DNA from: Pantoea deleyi
Lineage (GTDB): Bacteria; Pseudomonadota; Gammaproteobacteria; Enterobacterales; Enterobacteriaceae
Assembly (NCBI RefSeq): GCF_022647325.1
Contig: NZ_CP071407.1
Span: 386,384 to 450,383 of the forward strand
Length of the DNA stretch: 64,000 bases
Direction of reading: 5' to 3'
Part shown: positions 26,470-34,666 of the stretch, one piece after another
Position numbering within the stretch: position 1 is the stretch's first letter
How the letters are laid out: every line of letters starts with the position of its first letter
The notes under the pieces: model-generated
What the model saw: the letters and a program-made list of their open reading frames with translations, nothing else
Databases searched by the model: none
What the model was told of the DNA's origin: nothing
Made by a program: the position numbers and the translations under genes

Positions 26470-26506
26470 AATCTCCTCACTTGATGCCAGACAGCATAAC
26501 CGATAA

Positions 26507-26520
26507 GGACCGCTCGGTCC
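26507..26520. promoter_or_regulatory. TetR-type operator upstream of tetR
   Basis: GGACCG-CT-CGGTCC, matching the box at 25845-25858 in both arms. It lies 38 bases upstream of the tetR ATG and about 100 bases before the divergent DUF924 gene, which it might also affect. Confidence 0.75.
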
Positions 26521-26616
26521 AAAATCTGTTTAAGCTCCAGCACTCTGAGTTAAATTTCAGCTATTCTTCCGTTATGACTGCATCCGATCGGCGTTAAAAA
26601 TAAACGGAGTAACATT

Positions 26617-27144
26617 ATGGACTACGAAGATGTGCTGAATTTCTGGTTCAGTAAGGCCAGTCAGGATAAGTGGTTCGTCCGGGATGAGCAGTTTGACAAA
26701 AAAGTCAGCGCCCGGTTCCGAACGCACTGGGAAGCGGCGTATCGTGGTGAATATTATACATGGCGGGAAAGCATCAAGGGACGTTTAGCGGAAATCATAC
26801 TACTGGACCAGTTTTCACGTAATCTGAACAGAAACAGTCCGGACGCATGGGCACACGATAATATGGCGCTGGTTCTCTCACAAGAAGCTATTAATAGACC
26901 CGAGTATCCGCAACTTAGCATTCCTCAGAGAGCTTTTCTGCTGATGCCATGGATGCATTCAGAATCATCTCTTATTCATGTAAAAGCCACTGAACTGTTT
27001 GAAGAGTTGGGCGATCCAAATTTTATCCGACATCAACAGGAACACCGCGCAATTATCGTTCGCTTTGGGCGTTATCCACATCGGAATCAGCTTCTTGGAA
27101 GGGCATCATCACGCGATGAGCTGAACTATCTCAGTAAACTTTAA
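26617..27144 (+). CDS. DUF924-family protein
   Basis: A 175-residue soluble alpha-helical protein of the DUF924 family. The start DVLNFWFSKASQDKWFVRDEQFDKKVSARF and the central ILLDQFSRNLNRNSPDAWAHD and PWMHSESSL are the family signatures. The predicted fold is TPR-like; no enzymatic activity is established. GGAG is present upstream of the ATG. It is divergent from the TetR gene and convergent with the bicupin gene, with a strong terminator between. Confidence 0.88.
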   Translation: MDYEDVLNFWFSKASQDKWFVRDEQFDKKVSARFRTHWEAAYRGEYYTWRESIKGRLAEIILLDQFSRNLNRNSPDAWAHDNMALVLSQEAINRPEYPQLSIPQRAFLLMPWMHSESSLIHVKATELFEELGDPNFIRHQQEHRAIIVRFGRYPHRNQLLGRASSRDELNYLSKL

Positions 27145-27180
27145 TCTGCGATGCTCCGTTCATTGATACCACTGCCGAAC

Positions 27181-27245
27181 GTCCGCTTCTCGCTCATAGC
27201 GGACTTCAGCTCAGTTAGTTCGTCCGCTCTGTGCCAGAAGCGGAC
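27181..27245. repeat. Intergenic repeat, copy B
   Basis: Begins GTCCGCTTCTCGCTCAT and ends CTCTGTGCCAGAAGCGGAC, like copy A at 22789-22850. In this copy two nested GTCCGCT...AGCGGAC hairpins are intact. Confidence 0.6.
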
Positions 27246-27308
27246 GCTGGAATGCCAGAGAATACCTGAAAATTGATAGCACTGTTTGCTCTGCCTCTTT
27301 ACAGAGGG

Positions 27309-27343
27309 GCGTCTGCACCTCTGATTCAGGTGCAGACGCTTTT
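27309..27343 (+). terminator. Rho-independent terminator
   Basis: Twelve-bp perfect arms GCGTCTGCACCT / AGGTGCAGACGC with a 7-nt loop followed by TTTT. It lies between the convergent DUF924 and bicupin genes; it is the strongest hairpin of this part of the window. Confidence 0.85.
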
Positions 27344-27346
27344 ACG

Positions 27347-28576
27347 TTATTTCACTACCGGGTTCTTTTTAAGAGAGAGCATGTTCATAAACTCATCATC
27401 CAGGTGCAGATGCTGCCGGAGAAGCTCAGGCGGTGTGCTCGCCAGCCACTGATTAAGCGAAATATCGGCATAGTAATCGCTTTTAAACAGCTCAAGAAAA
27501 CGCAGCGGCCCTTTACCGGTATTTTCAATGTAGTGCCCCATTGCAAAAGGCACATAGCCAACATCTCCGGCGCGATAGTCGAACGTTCTTGCCTGACCCG
27601 ACGAGGCAAAGACCCCCATCCGCCCCTCACCTTCCAGATAATATTGCCACTCATCATTATTAGGGTGCCAGTGCAGCTCGCGAAGGCCACCGGGCTCAAT
27701 TTCCACCAGCGCGGCGGAAATGGTTTTGGATACCGGGAAATTGGATGAGTCGGTGATCCTGACAGTTCCTCCCGGCGCGCGCACCGGTTCCTGAGCCAGC
27801 ATCCTGTGCGTAAAGCGGATTTTCGACTTCGCGGCGCCTTTTATGCTGTCCGATTCCAGGCTGCCCGGCACATTACCGGCAAAGATATATTCATCATCAG
27901 GCGAAGGAAGATGCGCAAAAGAAGAGACGGGTACCTTAAAGTTTTTGGCGAGAATGTCCGGCGGAATGTGTCTGAACCAGTCTGACAGCAGAAAAGTGCT
28001 GTCCTCATCAAAATTACCGTCATCAAAAGCCAGTAAAAACTCGCAGCCATCGGGACCGAGCCCCTGAATCGAGTGGGGAATGCCGGGCGGAAAATACCAG
28101 AGATCGCCCGCCGCAATGTCGTCGACGAACCATCCGCCGCTGGTGTCAAACGCTGTCACCCGCGCATTGCCGTATGTCATATAAGCCCATTCGCCCTCCT
28201 TGTGCCAGTGCAGCTCGCGGATGCCTCCGGCATTAAGGCGCATATCGACGCCCGCAATCGTCGTAGAGATGCCCAGCTCACGCTGCGTCACCTGCCGCGT
28301 CCAGCCACCGCTTCCCTTGCGAACGTGCGCGTCGCTGAAAGAGAAGCGCAGATTCGGCAGTGTTCCGCTGTCTGTCGCAGGCGGATTAACGATATCCGGG
28401 TTTTCTGCTTCGCGGACGGGATCATGAGGGCCGGGATCCCGTCCTCCGCCACCCGTTCCGGCAGGAAACGTCTTCACGGTATTGTCGTGAGCCATCGCCT
28501 GACCAGCCGCAAGCGCGACCGTTCCCCCTGCCGCAAAAGCCATAAAGTGTCTTCTTGTCAGTGTTTTCATAGCCAT
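27347..28576 (-). CDS. Exported bicupin, oxalate decarboxylase family
   Basis: A 409-residue two-cupin protein. The N-terminus [25 protein letters not shown] is a twin-arginine (Tat) type signal, so the folded, metal-loaded protein is probably exported. Each cupin half has the manganese-binding pattern: [16 protein letters not shown] in the first and [17 protein letters not shown] in the second, each with a later histidine ([16 protein letters not shown]). The family converts oxalate to formate and CO2, or oxidises it. Activity depends on a lid-loop glutamate that I cannot place with certainty. It is monocistronic. Confidence 0.87.
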   Translation of the reverse strand: MAMKTLTRRHFMAFAAGGTVALAAGQAMAHDNTVKTFPAGTGGGGRDPGPHDPVREAENPDIVNPPATDSGTLPNLRFSFSDAHVRKGSGGWTRQVTQRELGISTTIAGVDMRLNAGGIRELHWHKEGEWAYMTYGNARVTAFDTSGGWFVDDIAAGDLWYFPPGIPHSIQGLGPDGCEFLLAFDDGNFDEDSTFLLSDWFRHIPPDILAKNFKVPVSSFAHLPSPDDEYIFAGNVPGSLESDSIKGAAKSKIRFTHRMLAQEPVRAPGGTVRITDSSNFPVSKTISAALVEIEPGGLRELHWHPNNDEWQYYLEGEGRMGVFASSGQARTFDYRAGDVGYVPFAMGHYIENTGKGPLRFLELFKSDYYADISLNQWLASTPPELLRQHLHLDDEFMNMLSLKKNPVVK

Positions 28577-29072
28577 CCATCCTCAGAATAGTGTTTATCT
28601 CTGGTCTTATTTTGCTAACGCCCTACCGTTATAGACGCGCTGAAAATGAAGGCAGCAACAATTTTGTAACACTGAAGAGGCAGTGGAATAACCGTATGAA
28701 CAGTCAAGGCTGGTGAATGTATTCAGAAAAATTAAGACTGTTTAATCACCGTATACCTGTCAGGGTTTTCCCCCTAAAATATGCGCACTTATCGTTAATC
28801 AACACGACGCGTTTTAATTTCTGGTCAGCCGATTATCCGTTACAACTGATAAAATTTTTTACCAATTGCGTGGTTTAGCAGACGCTGAATGTCGGCAATC
28901 CCGTGCCCGATGTGTTATTTCAAAGAACGAGGCGATACTGTAATGGCATACGAAAGCATGGAGGGGATTTCTGCTGTGATTGCTACCTTCTATTCCGTGT
29001 TTCAGAACGTGTATGAAACGTTTCTGGAGAATGGATGAATATAAGTTGAAAGACCAGTGGGTGCTTTTGCGG
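28577..29072. other. AT-rich intergenic region upstream of the bicupin gene
   Basis: About 500 bases, clearly less GC-rich than the average of the window. It should hold the bicupin promoter. A 31-codon plus-strand ORF at 28943 lacks a ribosome site and is not called. Confidence 0.45.
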
Positions 29073-29522
29073 TCAGGCTGGATGCCTGAGGCAGAACTGG
29101 TGTGTGACTTTATCTCTGCCCGATAACACAATAAAGCCCGCCCGTTCGTAGAAAGCGAATGCCGATAAGGGCGCATTGGTATTAATCCGATCGAACCAGC
29201 GGTCGGCATCCCGGAGTATTTCACTGAGGAGACGGCTGCCTATCCGCCTGTTTCGCCATTCCCTGTCTATATAGAAATGTCGCAGCCGCCCGATGCCCGT
29301 TTCGGAGACAAAGGGATCGATGTTGAGTCCGCACACTCCGACCATAAGGCCACCAGCGTAAGCGCCCATCAGTTTCTCTCCGGGCCTGTCAAAACGGTTA
29401 TGTCCGCTGAGCCAGTTTTCTTCCAGCCGACGCAGCATATTAAATCCCCCGGCTATGCTCTGCGATTTCAGCGGTCCAAAGCCGGCGCTGTCTGGGGTTA
29501 TCTTCGCAAACTGGATATTCAT
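29073..29522 (-). CDS. GNAT-family N-acetyltransferase
   Basis: A 149-residue acetyl-CoA-dependent acetyltransferase. The acetyl-CoA pyrophosphate loop is in REWRNRRIGSRLLSEIL, and the later SAFAFYERAGFIVLSG is the conserved C-terminal strand-helix. The ATG at 29522 is chosen because AGGAGG stands at ideal distance (AGGAGGATTTA) and MNIQFAKI is a natural start; an upstream ATG at 29549 lacks such a site. The acceptor substrate is unknown. It is divergent from the nitrilase-family gene. Confidence 0.86.
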   Translation of the reverse strand: MNIQFAKITPDSAGFGPLKSQSIAGGFNMLRRLEENWLSGHNRFDRPGEKLMGAYAGGLMVGVCGLNIDPFVSETGIGRLRHFYIDREWRNRRIGSRLLSEILRDADRWFDRINTNAPLSAFAFYERAGFIVLSGRDKVTHQFCLRHPA

Positions 29523-29717
29523 TAAATCCTCCTGCATTTCAGCCTGCATAAACGACGGAATTACCTGAGCGTCCGGGATGATTAGGGTACTGCGTCTGGC
29601 TTCCAGGTGTCGCTGAGTGCCGGAAGTTAACAGGTCTTTTTTACGCGGCCAGAGTGATGATGCCAGACGTCTGTTTCCGTATGGTAACCCGGAGACCTTA
29701 ATCAGACAGGACAGTCT

Positions 29718-30503
29718 ATGGATGCAACTGAGAGAAAGTTAAGAATCGCAGCCGGACAGTTTGCCCCGGCGCGTGGGCATATCGAAGAAAACAGGCGTTA
29801 CCACGAAATCCTGGTGACTTCCGCAGCCTCTGCTGGCGTTAACCTTATCATCTTTCCCGAGCTTTCACTGACTGGTTATGAACCTGAGCTGGCGGCTGAA
29901 CTGGCTCTCTCCGATGAAACCTGCCTTGCTCCCCTTCAGGCATTGTCTGACAAATATGACATAACAATCATTGCAGGCGCGCCAGTGTCTGTTGAAGGCA
30001 AAAAGCCTGCTGTTGGTGCATATGTTATTTCATCCCATCGCCCGGTTTCCTGTTACCGGAAAATGTATCTTCATCCGGGTGAATCCGACTATTTTTCAGC
30101 AGGCAGCCGTGAGTGCGTTATCGAAGAAAGGGCATTTTATCTGGGCTTAGCAATATGCGCCGATGCCGGTCAGCCACGTCATGCCGAGCGGACAGTGGAT
30201 CAGGGTGCTGAAGTTTACCTGAACGCCGTGTTAAGCGCCGGTGGCTATGACAACGATGCGAAGCAGCTTGCGCATTATGCCAGACTTTATGCCCTGCCCA
30301 CCTTGATGGCGAATTACTGCGGGCCGTCAGGAGGCTGGAAACCGGTGGGTAAAAGCGCCGCATGGAATGCCAGGGGAGAACGTATCGCTCAGGCACCCGA
30401 AGATTGCGCCGCGCTGGTCATCGTTGATATTCACGATGGCGCCTGTTCGGGAGAGGTTATCTGTCTCAATCAGGATGCCGGTAAGCCGGTTTGGCGCTCT
30501 TAA
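29718..30503 (+). CDS. Carbon-nitrogen hydrolase (nitrilase superfamily)
   Basis: A 261-residue amidase of the nitrilase superfamily. The Glu-Lys-Cys catalytic triad is clear: Glu48 in IIFPELSLTGYEP, Lys115 in CYRKMYLHPGES, and Cys148 in GLAICADAGQP. The branch is closest in look to omega-amidase or N-carbamoyl-type hydrolases; the exact amide substrate is not readable. It stands alone in the accessory block. Confidence 0.88.
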   Translation: MDATERKLRIAAGQFAPARGHIEENRRYHEILVTSAASAGVNLIIFPELSLTGYEPELAAELALSDETCLAPLQALSDKYDITIIAGAPVSVEGKKPAVGAYVISSHRPVSCYRKMYLHPGESDYFSAGSRECVIEERAFYLGLAICADAGQPRHAERTVDQGAEVYLNAVLSAGGYDNDAKQLAHYARLYALPTLMANYCGPSGGWKPVGKSAAWNARGERIAQAPEDCAALVIVDIHDGACSGEVICLNQDAGKPVWRS

Positions 30504-30608
30504 TTAACGAAATGTACTCTGTCGGCTTTGTGCCTCAAGCACAGGTACAAAGCCTCTGGCGAAAACTCATAATTACGGGGTTACGTCTTTTACAGGCAAA
30601 CCGTTGGA

Positions 30609-31007
30609 TCAGAAGAACTCCATTCCTGCATAAGGCTGATTAAGACAGGCGGTCAGGCGGCTTTGAATATCGCCATCATGAATTTCAAGCCGATGACCAT
30701 CGGGGTCTAAGAAGTAGAGAGATTTCCCCTCACTTTTGTTGGTTTTCCACTCTGTAACGCCTGATGCTCTCAATCGTTCAGCGAATGAATCAAAATTCTC
30801 TGGTGAAATAGTGAAAGCATAGTGAGTGTAATCATCCCCGACAGAGACTTTATCCAGAGAAAGGCATAGCCAGAAATCCCCCAGCAAGAGATAAGCGCCA
30901 TGATTCCATTTTGCTTTCAGCGTGAATCCAAGCATTTCAACGTAAAAAGCCAGGCTCTTCGGTAGGTGACTTACTGCAAGGGTGACGTGATTCAGGCCCG
31001 TAAGCAT
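30609..31007 (-). CDS. fosA: FosA fosfomycin-resistance glutathione transferase
   Basis: A 132-residue Mn/K-dependent VOC enzyme that adds glutathione to fosfomycin and opens its epoxide. The metal ligands are His7 (GLNHVTLAV), His62 (DYTHYAF) and Glu108 (GHRLEIH). The fosfomycin/potassium loop [18 protein letters not shown] and the C-terminal PYAGMEFF closely match enterobacterial and Pseudomonas FosA. Length is typical (132-141 residues). It is monocistronic, with no mobile element next to it, so it looks like a resident rather than a recently mobilised gene. Confidence 0.92.
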   Translation of the reverse strand: MLTGLNHVTLAVSHLPKSLAFYVEMLGFTLKAKWNHGAYLLLGDFWLCLSLDKVSVGDDYTHYAFTISPENFDSFAERLRASGVTEWKTNKSEGKSLYFLDPDGHRLEIHDGDIQSRLTACLNQPYAGMEFF

Positions 31008-31367
31008 ATTGTTCTCTCTGATGGATGCGCATAAATCGGGTTTATGTGACTTTAAATATTTTGAGATGCAAAGTCAGCAACGTGCTGGCTGCAGCAGGCA
31101 TCATCGACTAAAAGTGATGGCCGGTCCGGGTCATGCTCGCATTCCCTTTCCAGCATAGCTATTTTGTCTGTACCGGAAACGTACGCTGGAAATAGGATAG
31201 CGACAACCTTTTCATCGAATGTAAGCTGTGAATGAAGAGGTTATCAGAATGAATCTCAGAATTTAATGGATTAATACGCTTCGCTTCAGTCAGACAGCAT
31301 TGCTATAGTCTGATGATGTAAAAAAACTGCCGTGAAAATGGCCTTTTTAAGCCGCCAGGATGGCTCT
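31008..31367. other. Intergenic region between fosA and the exported cassette
   Basis: About 360 bases, AT-rich near 31200-31320, presumably holding divergent promoters. No gene is seen. Confidence 0.45.
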
Positions 31368-32198
31368 GTGAAAACTAAATGCTTATATCTGTTATTGATC
31401 TGCTCCGCTTTTGCTCGTGCAACACAACCCCCCGATGAAATCGTCATTGACGGCGGCAGATATTATGCCGGTAACGTTTTTGGCCAGCATGACTATGCAG
31501 CACATACGAATATCACGCTGCGCTCATTCAGAATTATGCAGACAGAAGTCACCTACCTGCTCTACTCAGCTATCCATGAATGGGCACTAAGCCGTGGCTA
31601 TGCATTCGGTAGCGGATGTAACGGTGCCATTTATGAGGAGTGCCGCCCGGCGGATACAGATAACGGTAGGCATCCGGTTACCAATGTGGAATGGTCAGAT
31701 GCGGTGATCTTTGCAAATGCCTTGAGTGAAAAGGCAGGAATGAAGCCGGTTTATCTCACGCCAGAAGGCGTTCCGGCGCGGGACAGCTCCCGCGACGATT
31801 TTATGCAGGATGCTCAGGCAGATGGTTATCGCTTACCCACAGCGGAAGAGTGGCAAATTGCCGCCCGTGGAGGAAAAAACGGACTGAAAAATGCCACTTA
31901 CGGTTTCAGATTCTCCGGCAGCAATCACGCAAAAACTGTTGCATGGTTTCCTGATTTTAGCGATCCGCAATTCGGCACTGTGCGTGTGAAAAGCCGCCAG
32001 CCCAACGCGCTCGGTCTGTATGATATGAGCGGGAATGTTTCGGAATGGGTTGATACGTTCACCACCGTTTCCGGCGTAAAGATGTATTATTTCTGTGGCG
32101 GCAGTTTCCTGTTACCTACGATGAATCTGGCCAGCTGCGACATGCACAGTGCAGGATACGCTTTGCCAGACACCGGCTTCAGACTGGTGCGTAAATGA
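31368..32198 (+). CDS. Exported SUMF1/FGE-fold protein without the catalytic cysteines
   Basis: About 276 residues, starting at a GTG with AGGA seven bases upstream; this start gives a signal peptide (KTKCLYLLLICSAFARA, then TQPPDE), while upstream GTG/ATG starts at 31332 and 31338 have no ribosome site. The body is the FGE-sulfatase (formylglycine-generating enzyme) fold: TEVTYLLYSAIHEWA, HPVTNVEWSDAVIFANALSE, GYRLPTAEEWQIAARGG, LGLYDMSGNVSEWVD and a terminal GFRLVRK. The CxxxxC copper pair that follows GGS in true FGEs is absent (GGSFLLPTMNLASC), so it is probably a structural or binding protein. It is first of three overlapping genes. Confidence 0.82.
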   Translation: MKTKCLYLLLICSAFARATQPPDEIVIDGGRYYAGNVFGQHDYAAHTNITLRSFRIMQTEVTYLLYSAIHEWALSRGYAFGSGCNGAIYEECRPADTDNGRHPVTNVEWSDAVIFANALSEKAGMKPVYLTPEGVPARDSSRDDFMQDAQADGYRLPTAEEWQIAARGGKNGLKNATYGFRFSGSNHAKTVAWFPDFSDPQFGTVRVKSRQPNALGLYDMSGNVSEWVDTFTTVSGVKMYYFCGGSFLLPTMNLASCDMHSAGYALPDTGFRLVRK

Positions 32199-32746
32199 TG
32201 AAACTGAACATAGCTTTTATAGCACTGGCCACTATGCTGATTAGCCTTTGCGCTTTTTCGCAGACAGACACCCGCCTTTATCTGAATACGGGACTGAATA
32301 GCCTGGATTTAAATAATGACGGTATACCTGATGCTATTTTTGCCGCCACTTATGACAATAACACTTCTCATCCAAGTGAAACCCTCAATATATTTATTCG
32401 CCAGGAAAAAAACTGGTTTATCGTGCCGATTCCGGACGACGAGGGTTTTACCTGGACAGATTTGAGACTGTCAGCGTCCACGCTTAAGGTAAGCGGCACA
32501 GAACTTCACCGCTATAAGCAACACGTTTATGTTGTCCGGGCGACAAAATATGCCGGCAGCTCTGGCAATGAAGATGTTACTGATACATTGCCGGTCAGAT
32601 TTTCTCGCTTTCGGCTCGAAGAAAATAGCGACGATCCCGGGACATCAGTTTTTTACTGGGCACCTGCAGGTTCCTATCTTACAAAACAGACGTTTGACGA
32701 TGTGGATGAAGCGTTCAACACCCTGGATATGGAGAAATTTCGTTAA
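32195..32746 (+). CDS. Exported hypothetical protein with a calcium-loop-like motif
   Basis: A 183-residue protein with a signal peptide (MMKLNIAFIALATMLISLCAFS). The segment LDLNNDGIPDAIFAATYDNN resembles the DxNxDGxxD loops of dockerin/FG-GAP-like calcium sites, and the rest is predicted beta-rich. It starts within the stop of the preceding gene (ATGATGA) and its stop overlaps the next start, so the three are translationally coupled. I do not recognise the family with confidence; a relation to exported CarG/Cpm-type proteins came to mind but could not be tested. Confidence 0.75.
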   Translation: MMKLNIAFIALATMLISLCAFSQTDTRLYLNTGLNSLDLNNDGIPDAIFAATYDNNTSHPSETLNIFIRQEKNWFIVPIPDDEGFTWTDLRLSASTLKVSGTELHRYKQHVYVVRATKYAGSSGNEDVTDTLPVRFSRFRLEENSDDPGTSVFYWAPAGSYLTKQTFDDVDEAFNTLDMEKFR

Positions 32747-33288
32747 TGCGTTTCTCAGGCATTTTGCTTTTTTTCCTGTCGTGTTGTGCCCATGCGATGG
32801 ACAAAAGTCCCTATAGTGATCTGATACAGCAGTCACTCAACCAGCAGTCTCTTTGCCTGGGTGAGAAGCAGTGGCCAGTCTCAATCAGAGCAGGAACCGA
32901 TGTATGGATTAATGCAAAAATGGAGGCACTGGTCGATGCCGGTCTGATTATCTCTCATATGGAAGCAGGACAAAAAATATGGGAGCTAACGCCTTACGGT
33001 CAGGCCCTGTTCAAAAAACATCATGACTTCTGCTATGGAACTCTGCGCGTCAGAGCTATCAAAACTATCTCATCAGACAAAGAAGGCATTACTTATGTGA
33101 CCTTCACTTATTACATTCAAGGTCTGCCTGAATGGGCAAAAAATCACTCAGTTCGTATTGCCAATACGGATCTCGATAACCTGGTCATGGGAGTGGATAC
33201 CGTACGTTATCAGGCTCTCTTCAGCTCCAACAGTCAGGGTATTATCCATCTTATCAGTGAACCTGAACAACTTGATTTGCTCTATTAA
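32746..33288 (+). CDS. Exported hypothetical protein, third gene of the cassette
   Basis: A 180-residue protein beginning with a signal peptide (MRFSGILLFFLSCCAHAM). Cysteines at residues 37 and 96 (SLCLGEKQ, HDFCYGTLR) could form a disulfide. A segment MEALVDAGLIISHMEAGQKIWELTPYGQALF looks like a winged-helix fold, unusual in an exported protein; the C-terminal half is beta-rich. The start codon overlaps the previous stop (TAATG). Function unknown. It is probably part of one exported assembly with the two genes before it. Confidence 0.75.
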   Translation: MRFSGILLFFLSCCAHAMDKSPYSDLIQQSLNQQSLCLGEKQWPVSIRAGTDVWINAKMEALVDAGLIISHMEAGQKIWELTPYGQALFKKHHDFCYGTLRVRAIKTISSDKEGITYVTFTYYIQGLPEWAKNHSVRIANTDLDNLVMGVDTVRYQALFSSNSQGIIHLISEPEQLDLLY

Positions 33289-33550
33289 CACATACTCTCT
33301 GATCATATTCAGGAAAGGATGAGCTACGGACGCTTCGCTTTCATGGCTGCTGAAAATAATGTGCCGTCAGAAAACGTTACAGACAGCCTCAATGCTGTTT
33401 CATGATGCCTGTTACTTGTGTATCCCGATTTATGTCAGGCCGTATCTGAGCTGCCGTTTCATGCCGGAGGATCGACGGTAACGAATGTCATGCAAATTAA
33501 AATTTCGCTACGCTGTGAATGTCCGGCAAAACCTTTGGAGGATAAGCTGA

Positions 33551-33919
33551 ATGCTTCTGGAAAATCTCAAGTTGCTTGAGTGCTCGCTTCACGGCGAAAG
33601 ACGAAAAGACCGCGAGTGGCTTGAGTTGATCCTTCATCCTGAATTTCGGGAAATTACCCGGTCAGGGGTTGTTGTCAGCCGTTCAGAGACCATCATATCG
33701 CTGCTGAGGGAGGAAACTCTGCCTTCTATCCATAGCAGCGATTTCCGGCTCACCGACCTGGGATTCAACTGCGTCCTGCTTCACTATCGGACCTGTTACG
33801 CTGATGGCAGCCGTCCTGCGTTACGTTCATCCTGCTGGATTTGTTCAGATCAGGGTCAGTGGCGTCTGGTTTTTCATCAGGGAACGCCTGCAGCAGGCAC
33901 GGCACAAGTAGGTGCATAA
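33551..33919 (+). CDS. DUF4440/NTF2-like protein
   Basis: A 122-residue soluble protein. It begins with two helices (LLENLKLLECSLHGERRKDREWLELILHPEFREI) followed by curved-sheet strands ending in GQWRLVFHQGTPAA, the DUF4440 pattern found in many bacterial orphan proteins. GGAGG stands shortly before the ATG. It is followed at 37 bp by the GrpB-family gene on the same strand and probably forms a two-gene unit with it. Function unknown. Confidence 0.8.
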   Translation: MLLENLKLLECSLHGERRKDREWLELILHPEFREITRSGVVVSRSETIISLLREETLPSIHSSDFRLTDLGFNCVLLHYRTCYADGSRPALRSSCWICSDQGQWRLVFHQGTPAAGTAQVGA

Positions 33920-33956
33920 ATGCCCAGAAAGCATATTCAGCGCAGGAGACTTGTTA

Positions 33957-34463
33957 ATGCGGACAGTGGTTGTTGTGCCTTATGATGATAAATGGCCTGA
34001 GGAATTTGAAACGGAAAGTTTACTGATAAGCAGAATACTCAATGGCGTCGTGATGGCTGTCCATCATATTGGCAGCACGGCTGTACCGGGTCTCTCTGCA
34101 AAACCCGTCATTGATATTATGCTGGAAGTCTCAGACATTCATGAACTGGATACCTGTAATGAAGCTATGTCTCGCGCCGGATATGTTGCTCGCAATGAAA
34201 ACGGGATTAAGGAACGCAGATATTTCACTAAAGGCGGTGATAAGCGTAGCTATCAGCTGCATGCGTTCGCCACTGGAAATATCCAGTTATTAAGACACCT
34301 TGCTTTCCGCGATTATCTTCGTAATAACCGCGAAATTGCAGCGAAGTATGCAGAAATTAAATACACAGCAGCTTTACTCAGCGGTAATGAACCACATCGT
34401 TACAGCGCGTTAAAAGCGAGCTTTATTGAGGATCATCTGCGTATAGCACTGACTGATGATTAG
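33957..34463 (+). CDS. GrpB-family (UPF0157) protein
   Basis: A 168-residue member of the nucleotidyltransferase-like GrpB family. HHIGSTAVPGLSAKPVIDIMLEV carries the GS and the D-x-D-like acidic residues of the nucleotidyltransferase core, and the basic LRNNREIAAKYAEIK stretch follows. AGGAG precedes the ATG at 33957 at a good distance; an upstream GTG at 33912 is rejected. The biochemical role of the family is not established. It is the last gene of the lower-GC block. Confidence 0.85.
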   Translation: MRTVVVVPYDDKWPEEFETESLLISRILNGVVMAVHHIGSTAVPGLSAKPVIDIMLEVSDIHELDTCNEAMSRAGYVARNENGIKERRYFTKGGDKRSYQLHAFATGNIQLLRHLAFRDYLRNNREIAAKYAEIKYTAALLSGNEPHRYSALKASFIEDHLRIALTDD

Positions 34464-34635
34464 TACGTTGCTGGCAGGATGTTATCACGTCTCTGGCGCA
34501 CCTTTCCTGCAGTCCTGCCTCTCTGCCTCTGCCCACGCGGAAACAAGAGGTCTGTATTCTGCTGTTTCAACGCTCAATATAAGCCGCAGCGATTTCGCCT
34601 TTAGCTGACGTCGCTGCAGCCGGTGTTTAGAAACG

Positions 34636-34660
34636 CACCGCGCCTGCCAGAGGCGCGGTG
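34636..34660 (-). terminator. Hairpin downstream of the chemoreceptor gene
   Basis: Ten-bp perfect arms CACCGCGCCT / AGGCGCGGTG with loop GCCAG, six bases past the stop on the minus strand, followed on that strand by CGTTTCT. Likely the transcription end of the chemoreceptor gene. Confidence 0.65.
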
Positions 34661-34666
34661 ACGTCA

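Noticed and set aside
28859..29224. 121-codon minus-strand ORF and a 31-codon plus-strand ORF at 28943
   Set aside because: No ribosome sites or family resemblance; the longer one overlaps the GNAT gene.
31332..31367. Upstream starts of the FGE-fold gene
   Set aside because: The GTG at 31332 and ATG at 31338 lack a ribosome site and would put a charged extension before the signal peptide.
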